Origin: Desulfovibrio sp. UBA6121
GTDB lineage: Bacteria; Desulfobacterota; Desulfovibrionia; Desulfovibrionales; Desulfovibrionaceae
Assembly (NCBI GenBank): GCA_002422505.1
Contig: DIVX01000110.1
Location: 1 to 25,773 of the forward strand
DNA: 25,773 nt
Direction: 5' to 3'
Shown here: piece by piece, positions 1 to 7,086 of the stretch
Layout of the letters: each line of letters begins with the position of its first letter
Position numbering within the stretch: position 1 is the first letter of the stretch
Notes under the pieces: model-generated
The model's input: only the letters and a program-made list of their open reading frames with translations
Databases searched by the model: none
What the model was told of the DNA's origin: nothing
Made by a program: the position numbers and the translations under genes

Positions 1-586
1 TGTTGGCGTAGTACTTTATGCACTCCTCCATGAGGGAGCACTGGTCAGCCAGGTCGTTGTACATGCCTTCCGTGGCCAGGTGGTGGCCGAAGGCGTCGTT
101 GCTGAAGAGAATATCTTCGCCGGTCAGGTAGCAGAACATGGTATCTGGCCAGTGCAGCATGGGCGCTTCGATGAAGATGAGCTCGCGCGCGCCCAGGCTG
201 AGGCGCTGGCCCGTTTTGACCACCTGGAAGTTCCAGTCCTGGTGGTAGTGGCCCTTGAGGGATTTGACCCCGTTGGCGGTGCAGTACACGGGTCTGCCGG
301 GGATGAGCTTCATGAGCTCCGGCAAGCCGCCGCTGTGGTCGCTTTCGGCGTGGTTGGCGATGACGTAGTCGATGCTGTCCAGGTCTATTTCGTTCTTGAG
401 CTGCTGGATGAATTCGCCCGCAAAGGGCGCCCAGACGGTTTCCACAAGGGCGGTCTTTGCGTCGCGCACCAGATAGGAATTATAGGTGCTGCCTTTATGG
501 GTGGAATATTCCTCGCCATGGAAGTGCTTGAGTTCCCAGTCTCTTTTACCAACCCAGGTCACGGCGTCGGTTATTTTGAAGCTCAT
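1..586 (-). CDS. Flavodiiron protein, rubredoxin:oxygen oxidoreductase type (partial)
   Basis: Only the first 195 codons are in the window; the gene runs off the left edge. The protein begins MSFKITDAVTW and carries the diiron signature H79-x-E81-x-D83-H84 (NHAESDHSG), with H145 (LHWPD) and D164 (FSNDAFG) as the other expected ligands, spaced almost as in the Desulfovibrio gigas oxygen reductase. This region is the metallo-beta-lactamase-like diiron domain; the flavodoxin domain lies outside the window. Known family members are cytoplasmic enzymes that reduce O2 to water (or NO to N2O) with electrons from rubredoxin, protecting strict anaerobes. The start at 586 is set by a strong AGGAGG ribosome site just upstream. 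The gene diverges from the dioxygenase/que operon across about 125 bp. Family assignment is secure; O2 versus NO preference cannot be read from this part. Confidence 0.93.
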   Translation of the reverse strand, partial: MSFKITDAVTWVGKRDWELKHFHGEEYSTHKGSTYNSYLVRDAKTALVETVWAPFAGEFIQQLKNEIDLDSIDYVIANHAESDHSGGLPELMKLIPGRPVYCTANGVKSLKGHYHQDWNFQVVKTGQRLSLGARELIFIEAPMLHWPDTMFCYLTGEDILFSNDAFGHHLATEGMYNDLADQCSLMEECIKYYAN

Positions 587-711
587 TGGCGTTCCTCCTG
601 TTTTGTTCTTCTATATGCAGGCAAAGCGCGCGCTTGTATAGGGGGGCTTGCCTGGACGCATTTGAGCATTACTTGGACCTGTTGCCTGCCCGTAACCAAG
701 GATACCCCGCC
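587..711. promoter_or_regulatory. Divergent intergenic region, flavodiiron / que operon
   Basis: This 125-bp gap must hold promoters for both directions. For the leftward flavodiiron gene, TATAGA (complement of 610-615) is a possible -10, but no convincing -35 sits 17 bases upstream of it. For the rightward operon no good -35/-10 pair was found. AAGGA at 698-702 is the ribosome site for the 712 start. No riboswitch-like fold was recognised. Confidence 0.35.
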
Positions 712-1545
712 ATGCCCAACGTCATGCCCTCGCTTTTCGTGTCGCACGGCGCGCCCACGCTGCTGACAGACCCCACGCCCACGCGGGACTTTCTGCTGGG
801 CCTTGGGGCCAGCCTGCCTCGGCCCAAGGCGATCCTGGCGGTCTCCGCCCATTGGGACACGCCGGAAACGCGTTTGGGCAGCGCCGCCGCCCCGCACACC
901 ATGTATGATTTCTACGGTTTCCCGGACGAGCTGTATGAAAGGACCTACCCGGCCCCAGGCTCGCCCCGGCTGGCCGGGCACGCCGCAGAGCTGCTGGCCC
1001 AGGCCGGGCTGCCAAGCCGACAGGACGCCCAGCGCGGCCTGGACCACGGGGCCTGGGTGCCGCTTTCGCTGATGTATCCGCAGGCGGACATCCCAGTGGT
1101 GCAGTTGTCCATCAGCTCGCGCATGCCCCCGCAGCGCCATCTGGCCCTGGGCCGGGCCCTGGCCCCACTGCGGGCGCAGGGCGTGCTGATTTTGGCCAGC
1201 GGCAACGCCACCCACAATCTGCGCGAGGTGTTCTCGCACGGCCTGCTGGAGGCGCCTGTCCCCTACGCCAAGGCCTTTGCGGACTGGCTCACCCGGCATG
1301 TGGAGGCGGGCGAGGATGCGCCGTTGCTGAACTATCTGTCCAACGGCCCGGAAGCGGCGCGTAACCACCCCACGGCGGATCATTATCTGCCGCTTTTGGT
1401 GGCCCTTGGCGCAGCCGAAAGAAACGGAGCGGAAGCTCCTAAGGGCCGCCTGCTGCACGACGGCTACACCTTTGGCGTGCTTTCCATGGCGGCATACGCC
1501 TGGGGCGCGTCGCCAACCTTGACGGCCACCAGCCCCAGACCGTAG
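712..1545 (+). CDS. ygiD: 4,5-DOPA extradiol dioxygenase-like protein (LigB family, YgiD/DODA)
   Basis: The 277-residue protein matches the YgiD/DODA branch of class III extradiol dioxygenases along its whole length. Landmarks in order are LFVSHGAPTLL, SAHWDTPET, YPAPGSP, LDHGAWVPL, VQLSIS, ASGNATHNLR and a C-terminal HYLPLLVALGA. The histidines in SHGAP, SAHW and near HYLP are the usual metal ligands. The family opens catechol rings using a non-haem divalent metal and O2, but the physiological substrate of bacterial members is poorly known, and an O2-dependent reaction is odd in an apparent anaerobe. I chose ATG 712 over the longer frame from 586 because AAGGA precedes it and homology begins there. 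The stop lies 9 bp before queD, so it is probably cotranscribed with the que genes. The gene symbol is by similarity only. Confidence 0.85.
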   Translation: MPNVMPSLFVSHGAPTLLTDPTPTRDFLLGLGASLPRPKAILAVSAHWDTPETRLGSAAAPHTMYDFYGFPDELYERTYPAPGSPRLAGHAAELLAQAGLPSRQDAQRGLDHGAWVPLSLMYPQADIPVVQLSISSRMPPQRHLALGRALAPLRAQGVLILASGNATHNLREVFSHGLLEAPVPYAKAFADWLTRHVEAGEDAPLLNYLSNGPEAARNHPTADHYLPLLVALGAAERNGAEAPKGRLLHDGYTFGVLSMAAYAWGASPTLTATSPRP

Positions 1546-1554
1546 CATCGGGCC

Positions 1555-1944
1555 ATGAAACGCAAGTACGAACTCAGCGTGCGCGGTGAATTCTGCGCCG
1601 CGCACCGGCTGGACGGCTATCCTGGCAACTGCAAAAACACCCACGGCCACAACTGGGGCGTTACGGCCTATGTGCTGTGCCAGGCCCTGGACGGCCTGGG
1701 CATGGGCCTTGATTTCCGCGAAATCAAGCTGCTGCTGCGCGAGGCCCTGGCCGACCTGGACCACTCCTGCCTGAACGACCTGGCCCCCTTCAGCCAGCAG
1801 AATCCCACGGCGGAAAACATCGCCCGGCACCTGTTTCAGGACCTTTCCCGGCGGCTGGCCCAGCGCGCCCCCGGAGCGCAGGTCTCGCGCGTCCGCATCG
1901 CCGAAACCCCCGGCGCAGAGGTGACGTACTGGGAGGAGCCTTGA
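1555..1944 (+). CDS. queD: 6-carboxy-5,6,7,8-tetrahydropterin synthase
   Basis: At 129 residues it has normal QueD length. The zinc ligands H17 (AAHRL), H30 and H32 (THGHNW) are present, with catalytic C26 four residues before H30, and the D69-H70 pair in LADLDHSCLND. QueD converts 7,8-dihydroneopterin triphosphate, made from GTP by GTP cyclohydrolase I, to 6-carboxytetrahydropterin in the cytoplasm, the first committed step to 7-deazaguanine compounds. The cysteine separates it from eukaryotic-type PTPS. The ribosome site before ATG 1555 is weak, and the 9-bp gap from the dioxygenase gene suggests translational coupling. The stop overlaps the TTG start of queE. No GTP cyclohydrolase gene is visible in the window. 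Confidence 0.95.
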   Translation: MKRKYELSVRGEFCAAHRLDGYPGNCKNTHGHNWGVTAYVLCQALDGLGMGLDFREIKLLLREALADLDHSCLNDLAPFSQQNPTAENIARHLFQDLSRRLAQRAPGAQVSRVRIAETPGAEVTYWEEP

Positions 1945-2591
1945 GCCTCCACGTTTGCGAGATCTTCAAGAGCCTGCAGGGCGAAAGCAGCCACGCCGGG
2001 CGGCCCTGCATCTTCGTCCGCCTTACCGGCTGCAACCTGCGCTGTAGCTGGTGCGACACCCCGTATGCCTATGAGGGCGGCGAGAGCCTGAACACGCGCG
2101 AGGTGCTGGAGCGCATCGACGCCCTGGACTGCGGCCTGGCGCACAACCTCATAGAATTCACCGGCGGCGAGCCCCTGCTCCAGCCGCAGGCGGTGGAGCT
2201 TATGAACGCCCTGGCCCGCAGCGGGCGCACGGTGCTGGTGGAGACCAACGGCAGCCTGGACATCTCCGTGCTGGCGCCGGAGGTGGCCGCCATTGTGGAC
2301 ATGAAGGGCCCGTCCAGCGGCGAGTCCGGTAAAATGGACACCGAAAATCTGGAGCGCCTGCGCGAGCACGACGAGGTCAAATTCATCATTGCCGGGCGCG
2401 CAGACTGGGAGCACATGCTCTGCCTCTTGCCCCGCATCGATACGCGCCGCAACGTCGTGAACCTCTCGCCGCTGTTTGGGGCCACGCCCCCGGCGGAGTT
2501 GGCCCGCTGGATGCTCGACGCCGGCCTGGACGCCCGCCTGAACCTGCAGCAGCACAAATTCATCTGGCCGCCCGAGGCCAGAGGCGTTTAG
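1941..2591 (+). CDS. queE: 7-carboxy-7-deazaguanine synthase (radical SAM)
   Basis: This 216-residue radical SAM enzyme turns 6-carboxytetrahydropterin into 7-carboxy-7-deazaguanine. It shows the QueE opening VCEIFKSLQGESSHAGRP, the [4Fe-4S] cysteine motif C31-x3-C35-x2-C38 (CNLRCSWCDTPYA), and the EFTGGEPLLQ SAM-binding segment. The start is a TTG at 1941 whose last two bases begin the queD stop codon (TTGA overlap). A GGGAGGAG ribosome site at 1930-1937 fits that start, and the first in-frame ATG would remove the essential N-terminus. The TTG start and overlap imply tight coupling to queD. Length and motifs are normal for the family. Confidence 0.95.
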   Translation: MSLHVCEIFKSLQGESSHAGRPCIFVRLTGCNLRCSWCDTPYAYEGGESLNTREVLERIDALDCGLAHNLIEFTGGEPLLQPQAVELMNALARSGRTVLVETNGSLDISVLAPEVAAIVDMKGPSSGESGKMDTENLERLREHDEVKFIIAGRADWEHMLCLLPRIDTRRNVVNLSPLFGATPPAELARWMLDAGLDARLNLQQHKFIWPPEARGV

Positions 2592-2603
2592 GAGCCTACC
2601 CAA

Positions 2604-3308
2604 ATGAACGCATCCGGCGCACTCGTCGTCTTCTCCGGCGGGCAGGATTCCACCACCTGCCTGGCCTGGGCGCTAACGCGCTTTTCCCGCGTGGAAACCA
2701 TCGGTTTCGACTACGGCCAGCGCCACGCCGTGGAGTTGGAGTGCCGCCGCAACGTGTTGGACCGCCTGCGCGAACAACGCCCGGACTGGGCAGAGCGCCT
2801 CGGCCCGGACAGCCTGCTCTCCCTCGACGTGTTCCAGCAACTGGGCGAAACCGCCCTCACCCACGACGTCGAAATCGCCATGACCGCAACCGGCCTGCCC
2901 AGCACCTTCGTGCCCGGCCGCAACCTGGTGTTTCTCACCCTTGCCGCAGCCCAGGCCTACCGCCGCGGGCTCAAGCACCTCATCACCGGCGTGTGCGAAA
3001 CAGACTTCTCCGGCTACCCGGACTGCCGCGACGACACCATGAAGGCCCTGCAGGTGGCCCTCAACCTCGGCATGGAGTCGCGCCTGGTCATCGCTACGCC
3101 GCTGATGTGGCTGACCAAGGCCCAAACCTGGAGCCTAGCCCACAGCCTGGGCGGCCAGCCCCTGGTGGAGCTCATCCTCGAACACACGCACACCTGCTAC
3201 ACAGGACAGCGCACCATGCGCCATAGCTGGGGCTACGGCTGCGGCGTCTGCCCGGCCTGCGAACTACGCTCCGCAGGGTACGAGCAGTATCTGAGAGCGG
3301 GAAAATAG
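2604..3308 (+). CDS. queC: 7-cyano-7-deazaguanine (preQ0) synthase
   Basis: A 234-residue ATP-dependent ligase-like enzyme that converts 7-carboxy-7-deazaguanine plus ammonia to preQ0. The N-terminal PP-loop SGGQDSTT (11-18) binds ATP. The zinc site is C198, C213, C216 and C219 (CGVCPAC plus an upstream Cys), as in known QueC proteins. The ribosome site AGGAG overlaps the TAG stop of queE, 12 bp before ATG 2604, so queD-queE-queC is one transcription unit. No preQ0 reductase (queF) or tRNA transglycosylase follows, so the remaining queuosine steps must be encoded elsewhere. The gene ends just before two strong hairpins. Confidence 0.95.
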   Translation: MNASGALVVFSGGQDSTTCLAWALTRFSRVETIGFDYGQRHAVELECRRNVLDRLREQRPDWAERLGPDSLLSLDVFQQLGETALTHDVEIAMTATGLPSTFVPGRNLVFLTLAAAQAYRRGLKHLITGVCETDFSGYPDCRDDTMKALQVALNLGMESRLVIATPLMWLTKAQTWSLAHSLGGQPLVELILEHTHTCYTGQRTMRHSWGYGCGVCPACELRSAGYEQYLRAGK

Positions 3309-3318
3309 CCTCCGGCGG

Positions 3319-3340
3319 CCAGAGGGCCAAGGCCCTCTGG
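3319..3340 (+). terminator. GC-rich hairpin downstream of queC
   Basis: CCAGAGGGCC and GGCCCTCTGG form a perfect 10-bp inverted repeat around a 2-nt centre, starting 10 bases after the queC stop. There is no T-run, so it is better read as a transcript-end-stabilising hairpin or part of a bidirectional terminator between converging genes. Confidence 0.55.
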
Positions 3341-3350
3341 ACACCCGATA

Positions 3351-3394
3351 GCGCCGGGTCTTTGGTCTGCAAGAGCAGACCAAAGACCCGGCGC
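3351..3394 (+). terminator. Perfect 20-bp inverted repeat (convergent terminator candidate)
   Basis: The arms at 3351-3370 and 3375-3394 are exact 20-base complements around the loop AAGA. The hairpin is 42 bases after the queC stop and about 108 bases beyond the end of the opposing terminase gene, so it can serve both strands. No long U tract follows in either direction, so rho-independent termination is not certain. Confidence 0.6.
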
Positions 3395-3502
3395 GTGTCG
3401 TTTGCGCGGAAGGCGGAAGGGGAGGCGGAGCGGAAGACGGAGGGGGAGTTCGGCGGGGAAAGGCAGGCGGAAGCCCGCCCAAACCCCGCGATCGTCACGC
3501 GA

Positions 3503-4945
3503 TCATCGGCCGCTCACGGCCTTGGCCTGCCGGACCTTGGCCGGGCCTTCCGGGGTAAGCACCCTGCGGCCCTCCCCCGCGCCCACAAGCAGGTACTGGG
3601 CGGCCTCGCACACGTGGGAAAAGCGGCTCTTCTCCGGCGACTCCTCGTAGCGGTCCTGCCCGGAAACCTGCAACCGGCGGTAGCGCCAGGCCCCGGCCAT
3701 GCCCCGAATAAGCGTTGCGCAGCGCGGCGAAAGCACAAGCCCCGGCGCGCCGTCCACGCTGCGGCTCAGGGCTGCGGCCATGGCCTCGCGCCGCAGCAGG
3801 GGATCGTTGGTGCTGGTGGGCCGGGCCCAAAGGCCCCCGGCGCGCAGAATGTCATAGGGCGTGCGCTCGTCGGTCTGCGCCCGGGCCATGCCTGCCGGGT
3901 CGCCCCAGATGACCGGGGCCGGGCCGGGGTAGCGGGTGCGCAAAAGATCGGCCAAGAGCGCGGCGAAGCGCACCATGCCCATGTTCTGCGTCACCAGTTC
4001 GTCCAAAAACAGCCAGCGTCCGTCCGGCAGGCGCTGCGCCAGGGCCGCCGCCGGGGTCAGGCCGAAGTCCAGCCCCACATACAGCGGCAGGCCGTCCACG
4101 GGATCAAGGACGCTTGCAGCCACGTGCCGGGCCTCGTCGAACTCCGGGTACACGGGCATGCCCTCTTGCACAAAGCCGTAGCGGCCGCAGTAATACACGC
4201 GCACGTGCCGCGCGCTCTTGCCCGCCATGCGCCGCAGGTAGAAGTCCCTGGGCAGGTTCTCCAGGTTCTCCGCTTTGGGATTGGGTCGAAAGGAGCCGCG
4301 AACCTCCACCAGCCCGCCCGGCTGGCGGAAGAAGTCCCAGCCTTGGGGGCGTTCTTCCTCGGCCAGGCGGTGCCACCAATGGTCCGTATCCGGCGGGTTG
4401 GTGTCCAGAATGACGCCCGCCCAGGAGCAGCCGCCCTCCCGCGCGGCAGGAAAGCGCTCCACGCGGTCGCCCAGGGCCTCCACCAGGGCCAGCGGCAGTT
4501 CGCGGGCCTCGTTGACCCAGGCCCCGGTGAGCTCCAGCGACAGCAGCTTCTTCACGTCCTGCGGCCTGTCCAGCGCGCGAAAGAGCACCTCGCACACCAG
4601 CCGGGTGCCGTCCTCCAGACCCAGGTTCAGCCGGTGCGCCATCTCCGAGTGGGCGAAAGGCCCGGCCTCCTCCTCCGGGAACCAGGAAAGCCAGGTCTTG
4701 AGGGTGGTGTCCTTGAGCTCGCGGTAGGTGTTGCGCACAATGGCGAAGCGGGAGCGCCGCAGGCCGCCCGCGTCCGGGGCCTGGGCCAGGGCCTTGGCCA
4801 TGAGCTCCACGGAGCAGGCCGAGGACTTGCCCGAGCCCACAGGCCCCATGAGCCCACGGTACAGCGCGCGCGATTCCATGAACAGGGCCACGGTGTGCGG
4901 CGGGCAATAGCGGATGCGAAAGGGGAAGGGGGGTGTGTTGTTCAT
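3503..4945 (-). CDS. Phage-type terminase large subunit, solitary
   Basis: From ATG 4945 the protein has 480 residues with the two-domain plan of a DNA-packaging terminase. The N-terminal ATPase has Walker A GPVGSGKSS (34-42) and a Walker B-like segment ending WVNEAREL. The C-terminal RNase H-like nuclease has YVGLDFGLTP, a second acidic site in VIWGDPAG, and SHVCEAAQYLL near the end, where many relatives have Asp at the position of this Glu. In phages the enzyme cuts and pumps DNA into proheads. No small terminase, portal, capsid or integrase gene is nearby, and base composition resembles the neighbours, so it looks long resident. It could be a prophage or gene-transfer-agent relic or a domesticated nuclease/ATPase. 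The start is uncertain because no good ribosome site precedes ATG 4945; the frame stays open upstream to about 5350, but that part is not terminase-like. Confidence 0.8.
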   Translation of the reverse strand: MNNTPPFPFRIRYCPPHTVALFMESRALYRGLMGPVGSGKSSACSVELMAKALAQAPDAGGLRRSRFAIVRNTYRELKDTTLKTWLSWFPEEEAGPFAHSEMAHRLNLGLEDGTRLVCEVLFRALDRPQDVKKLLSLELTGAWVNEARELPLALVEALGDRVERFPAAREGGCSWAGVILDTNPPDTDHWWHRLAEEERPQGWDFFRQPGGLVEVRGSFRPNPKAENLENLPRDFYLRRMAGKSARHVRVYYCGRYGFVQEGMPVYPEFDEARHVAASVLDPVDGLPLYVGLDFGLTPAAALAQRLPDGRWLFLDELVTQNMGMVRFAALLADLLRTRYPGPAPVIWGDPAGMARAQTDERTPYDILRAGGLWARPTSTNDPLLRREAMAAALSRSVDGAPGLVLSPRCATLIRGMAGAWRYRRLQVSGQDRYEESPEKSRFSHVCEAAQYLLVGAGEGRRVLTPEGPAKVRQAKAVSGR

Positions 4946-5057
4946 GGTTGGGGAGTGTAGCACGGGCCGCAGGCGGCGGATGAAATTGGCGCGGTTTTGG
5001 CCGGGGAAGGGGCGTGTTTGGCCCCTTGACAGCAAGCGGGCGGAAACGGCGTGGGGG

Positions 5058-5183
5058 GGCAAGGCGCAGGCGAGCGCGCAAACCCGGCGCTGTCCAGATA
5101 GGCAAGGCGACAATGCGCGAGTCAATGCGCGAGTCAATGCGCTATTCAATGGCAAGGCGCAGGCGAGCGCGCGAACCCGGCGC
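5058..5183. repeat. Nested direct repeats between terminase and kinase genes
   Basis: A 33-base unit at 5058-5090 recurs at 5151-5183 with one difference (GCGCAAACC against GCGCGAACC). Between them lie three tandem 12-mers: CAATGCGCGAGT at 5111-5122 and 5123-5134, then CAATGCGCTATT at 5135-5146. The GGCAAGGCG start of the 33-mer also appears at 5101. The block is noncoding; its frames give no recognisable protein. Confidence 0.85.
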
Positions 5184-5185
5184 GG

Positions 5186-5214
5186 CTGACAAGCGCCCGC
5201 GCATACGCTATGCT
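5186..5214 (+). promoter_or_regulatory. Candidate sigma-70 promoter of the histidine kinase operon
   Basis: CTGACA (5186-5191) and TATGCT (5209-5214) are separated by 17 bases, matching the consensus at 5/6 and 4/6 positions. The predicted start near 5221 leaves a very short leader that still contains the AAGGAGG ribosome site at 5225-5231. The promoter begins just after the second copy of the 33-bp repeat. Confidence 0.45.
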
Positions 5215-5237
5215 GGCTTGGCAAAAGGAGGCCCGGC

Positions 5238-6923
5238 ATGAGCACGGCGCTGAAACGACTGGCCATGAGCGTGCAGCCCTCGCTGCGCGGACGGGTGTTC
5301 GCGCTGCTGGCGGGGCTGACCATTTGCGCCTGCGCCGGGGCCACGGCCACCTACTGGCTGGCCCAGCACTACCTGGACGCCACGGACATTCTGCGCCAGG
5401 TGAACCTGGGCCAGCAGATCGGCGCGCTCTCGGTTTCGGAGCAGCTCTCCGGCCTGGAGGCCGACGCCCTGGCCGCGCGCCAGGACCCCCGCCGACGCCG
5501 GGACTTCATCGAGCGCGAATCCACCATCGCCATCTCGCTGCTGCAGGTGCGCGCCAGCGAGCCCCTGGAGGCCGGGCGCGAAATCATCGGCAGGCTGGAC
5601 GAAGGCTTCAAAAGCCAGGCCCTGGCCCTGCACCAGTTGGTGGAAAGCCAACCGGGCGAGGGCGCGCTGCTGGCCGCCGTGGCCGCCCGACACCGTCAGG
5701 CCGCCCAGGAGGCCGCCCGCGAGCTGTTCAACCTGCACACCCGCGACGCGGACCTTGGGGTTTCGGCCATGCGCTCCCTGGCGCGCACCGCCACCACGGC
5801 CTCGCTGTTCGTCATTCCCGCCGGGGCGGTGCTGGGCCTGCTGCTGGGCTGGGTGCTGCTGCGGCAGGTGCTGGGACCAATCCGGCGGCTGGCGCTGGGC
5901 GCAGCCATGGGCTCGGCGCAGCACGCGGGATTTCCTGGCCAGGCAGGGCAAACGGGAGCGACGGGGCACGGCGAGGCCCTGGAAAATGGCGGGGGCAACG
6001 GCGGCGGCGCGGAGCTTTCCGGCCCGGCAAGCGGCCTGGCTGCGGAGCGCCCAGGCGGCCAGAAAGCCGACCATGCCGACAGGCAGACGGACAAGCAGAC
6101 GGACAGGCAGCAGGGCGGGCAATCCGACGAAGTGCGCGCCGTGGGCGAGCTTGTGGCCGGCCTGCTGCGCGACGTGGACCAGACCCAGGCCCTGCTCAAG
6201 GAATCGCGCGAGCACCTGATACAGGCCGAGAAGCTGGCCCTGGTGGGCAAGCTGGCCGCAGGCGTGGCCCATAGCGTGCGCAACCCCCTTACGAGCGTCA
6301 AAATGCGCCTGTTCTCCCTGGAGCGCGGGCTCGACCTTTCCCCGGCCCAGCGGGAGGACTTCGAGGTCATCAGCGAGGAAATCCGCCACCTGGACACCAT
6401 CGTGCGCAACTTTCTGGAGTTTTCACGCCCGCCCAAGCCCAAGCTGCAGCACGTGAGCCCCTCTGACGTGGTGGACATGACCCTGGTGCTTTTGAAGCAC
6501 CGCCTGGAGACCTATGGCGTGGACCTGCGCCTGCTGCGCGAGCAGCCCCTGCCCGCAGTGGACCTGGACCCGGAGCAGCTGAAGGAGGTGCTGGTGAACC
6601 TGGTGCTGAACGCCTGCGACGCCATGGGCGAGAATGGCCGCCTGGAAATTTACGAGCACAACGGCTTCATGGACCCCCTGGGCCGGGTGGCCATCATCCA
6701 GCTCACGGATTCCGGCCCCGGCATCGCCCCGGAGGTGGGCGAGAAGGTGTTTCAGCCGTTCTTCAGCACCAAGGAGGAAGGCACCGGCCTGGGGCTGGCC
6801 ATCGCCAAGCGCATCATGGAGGAGCACGGCGGCTACATCCACCTGAAACCGTCGGACCGGGGCCAGGGCGCCTGCTTCATCCTGGTCCTGCCCATCCGCG
6901 AAAAGGTCTGGCTCCGGTCCTGA
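5238..6923 (+). CDS. Two-component sensor histidine kinase with a split HAMP-like region
   Basis: A 561-residue membrane kinase. TM1 spans about 20-42, a mostly helical periplasmic sensor about 43-187, and TM2 about 188-208. A HAMP-like first helix (RQVLGPIRRLALG) follows, then a ~73-residue low-complexity Gly/Ala/Gln/Asp segment (224-295), then a HAMP-like second helix (SDEVRAVGELVAGLLRDV). The kinase core has phosphoacceptor H345 (GVAHSVRNP), an N-box (N454, N458), DSGPGI (491-496) and GTGLGLAIAKRI (515-526), so catalysis should be intact. It resembles NtrB/ZraS-type kinases that act on sigma-54 activators, consistent with the response regulator directly downstream. AAGGAGG before ATG 5238 fixes the start. 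The signal sensed is unknown. The stop lies inside the first copy of the tandem duplication that follows. Confidence 0.93.
   Translation: MSTALKRLAMSVQPSLRGRVFALLAGLTICACAGATATYWLAQHYLDATDILRQVNLGQQIGALSVSEQLSGLEADALAARQDPRRRRDFIERESTIAISLLQVRASEPLEAGREIIGRLDEGFKSQALALHQLVESQPGEGALLAAVAARHRQAAQEAARELFNLHTRDADLGVSAMRSLARTATTASLFVIPAGAVLGLLLGWVLLRQVLGPIRRLALGAAMGSAQHAGFPGQAGQTGATGHGEALENGGGNGGGAELSGPASGLAAERPGGQKADHADRQTDKQTDRQQGGQSDEVRAVGELVAGLLRDVDQTQALLKESREHLIQAEKLALVGKLAAGVAHSVRNPLTSVKMRLFSLERGLDLSPAQREDFEVISEEIRHLDTIVRNFLEFSRPPKPKLQHVSPSDVVDMTLVLLKHRLETYGVDLRLLREQPLPAVDLDPEQLKEVLVNLVLNACDAMGENGRLEIYEHNGFMDPLGRVAIIQLTDSGPGIAPEVGEKVFQPFFSTKEEGTGLGLAIAKRIMEEHGGYIHLKPSDRGQGACFILVLPIREKVWLRS
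6079..6114 (+). repeat. Three 12-bp tandem repeats inside the kinase linker
   Basis: ACAGGCAGACGG (6079), ACAAGCAGACGG (6091) and ACAGGCAGCAGG (6103) are tandem 12-mers with one or two changes. They encode the Asp-Arg-Gln-Thr-like repeats of the low-complexity linker. The period is a multiple of three, so copy-number change would keep the frame. Confidence 0.8.
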
Positions 6924-7086
6924 CCGGCTTCGCGGACGCCTTGAAGCCACCCGCGCCCAAAACCTTCGGCGCTGGCCGCAGGGAGAAGACATGGCTCAGA
7001 TTCTGACCGGCTTAGCCGGACGCCTTGAAGCCACCCGCGCCCAAAACCTTCGGCGCTGACCGCAGGGAGAAGACATGGCTCAGATT
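6920..7086 (+). repeat. 83/84-bp tandem duplication spanning kinase stop and regulator start
   Basis: Copy 1 is 6920-7002 and copy 2 is 7003-7086. Each runs from CTGACCGGCTT to ATGGCTCAGATT. Differences are few: CTTCGCGGA against CTTAGCCGGA (which adds one base) and GCTGGCC against GCTGACC. Each copy carries a GGGAG ribosome site and the four codons MAQI. Only the second ATG (7075) opens the regulator. The first (6991) gives a 22-codon peptide ending at the TGA at 7057-7059. Confidence 0.95.
6991..7059 (+). CDS. Putative 22-aa leader ORF created by the duplication
   Basis: ATG 6991 has the same ribosome site as the real regulator start and encodes MAQI followed by an unrelated 18-residue tail before TGA. 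It ends 15 bases before ATG 7075. It may be translated and could couple to, or compete with, regulator translation, but nothing shows that the peptide itself has a function. It is most simply a by-product of the duplication. Confidence 0.35.
   Translation: MAQILTGLAGRLEATRAQNLRR

Noticed and set aside
587..711. Possible preQ1/preQ0 riboswitch upstream of the dioxygenase-que operon
   Set aside because: Looked for because of the que genes, but no compact hairpin and A-rich tail resembling the known preQ1 classes could be found by eye; a covariance-model search would settle it.
583..1830. 415-aa minus-strand open frame over the dioxygenase and queD
   Set aside because: Both plus-strand genes match known families along their length; this frame has no recognisable domain.
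3362..4960. 532-aa open frame on the plus strand
   Set aside because: It is antisense to the terminase gene, whose motifs are clear; the plus-strand translation is Arg/Pro/His-rich with no recognisable domain.
5026..5031. Perfect TTGACA as a -35 box
   Set aside because: No acceptable -10 lies 16-18 bases downstream (the region is G-rich); the CTGACA/TATGCT pair at 5186-5214 fits better.
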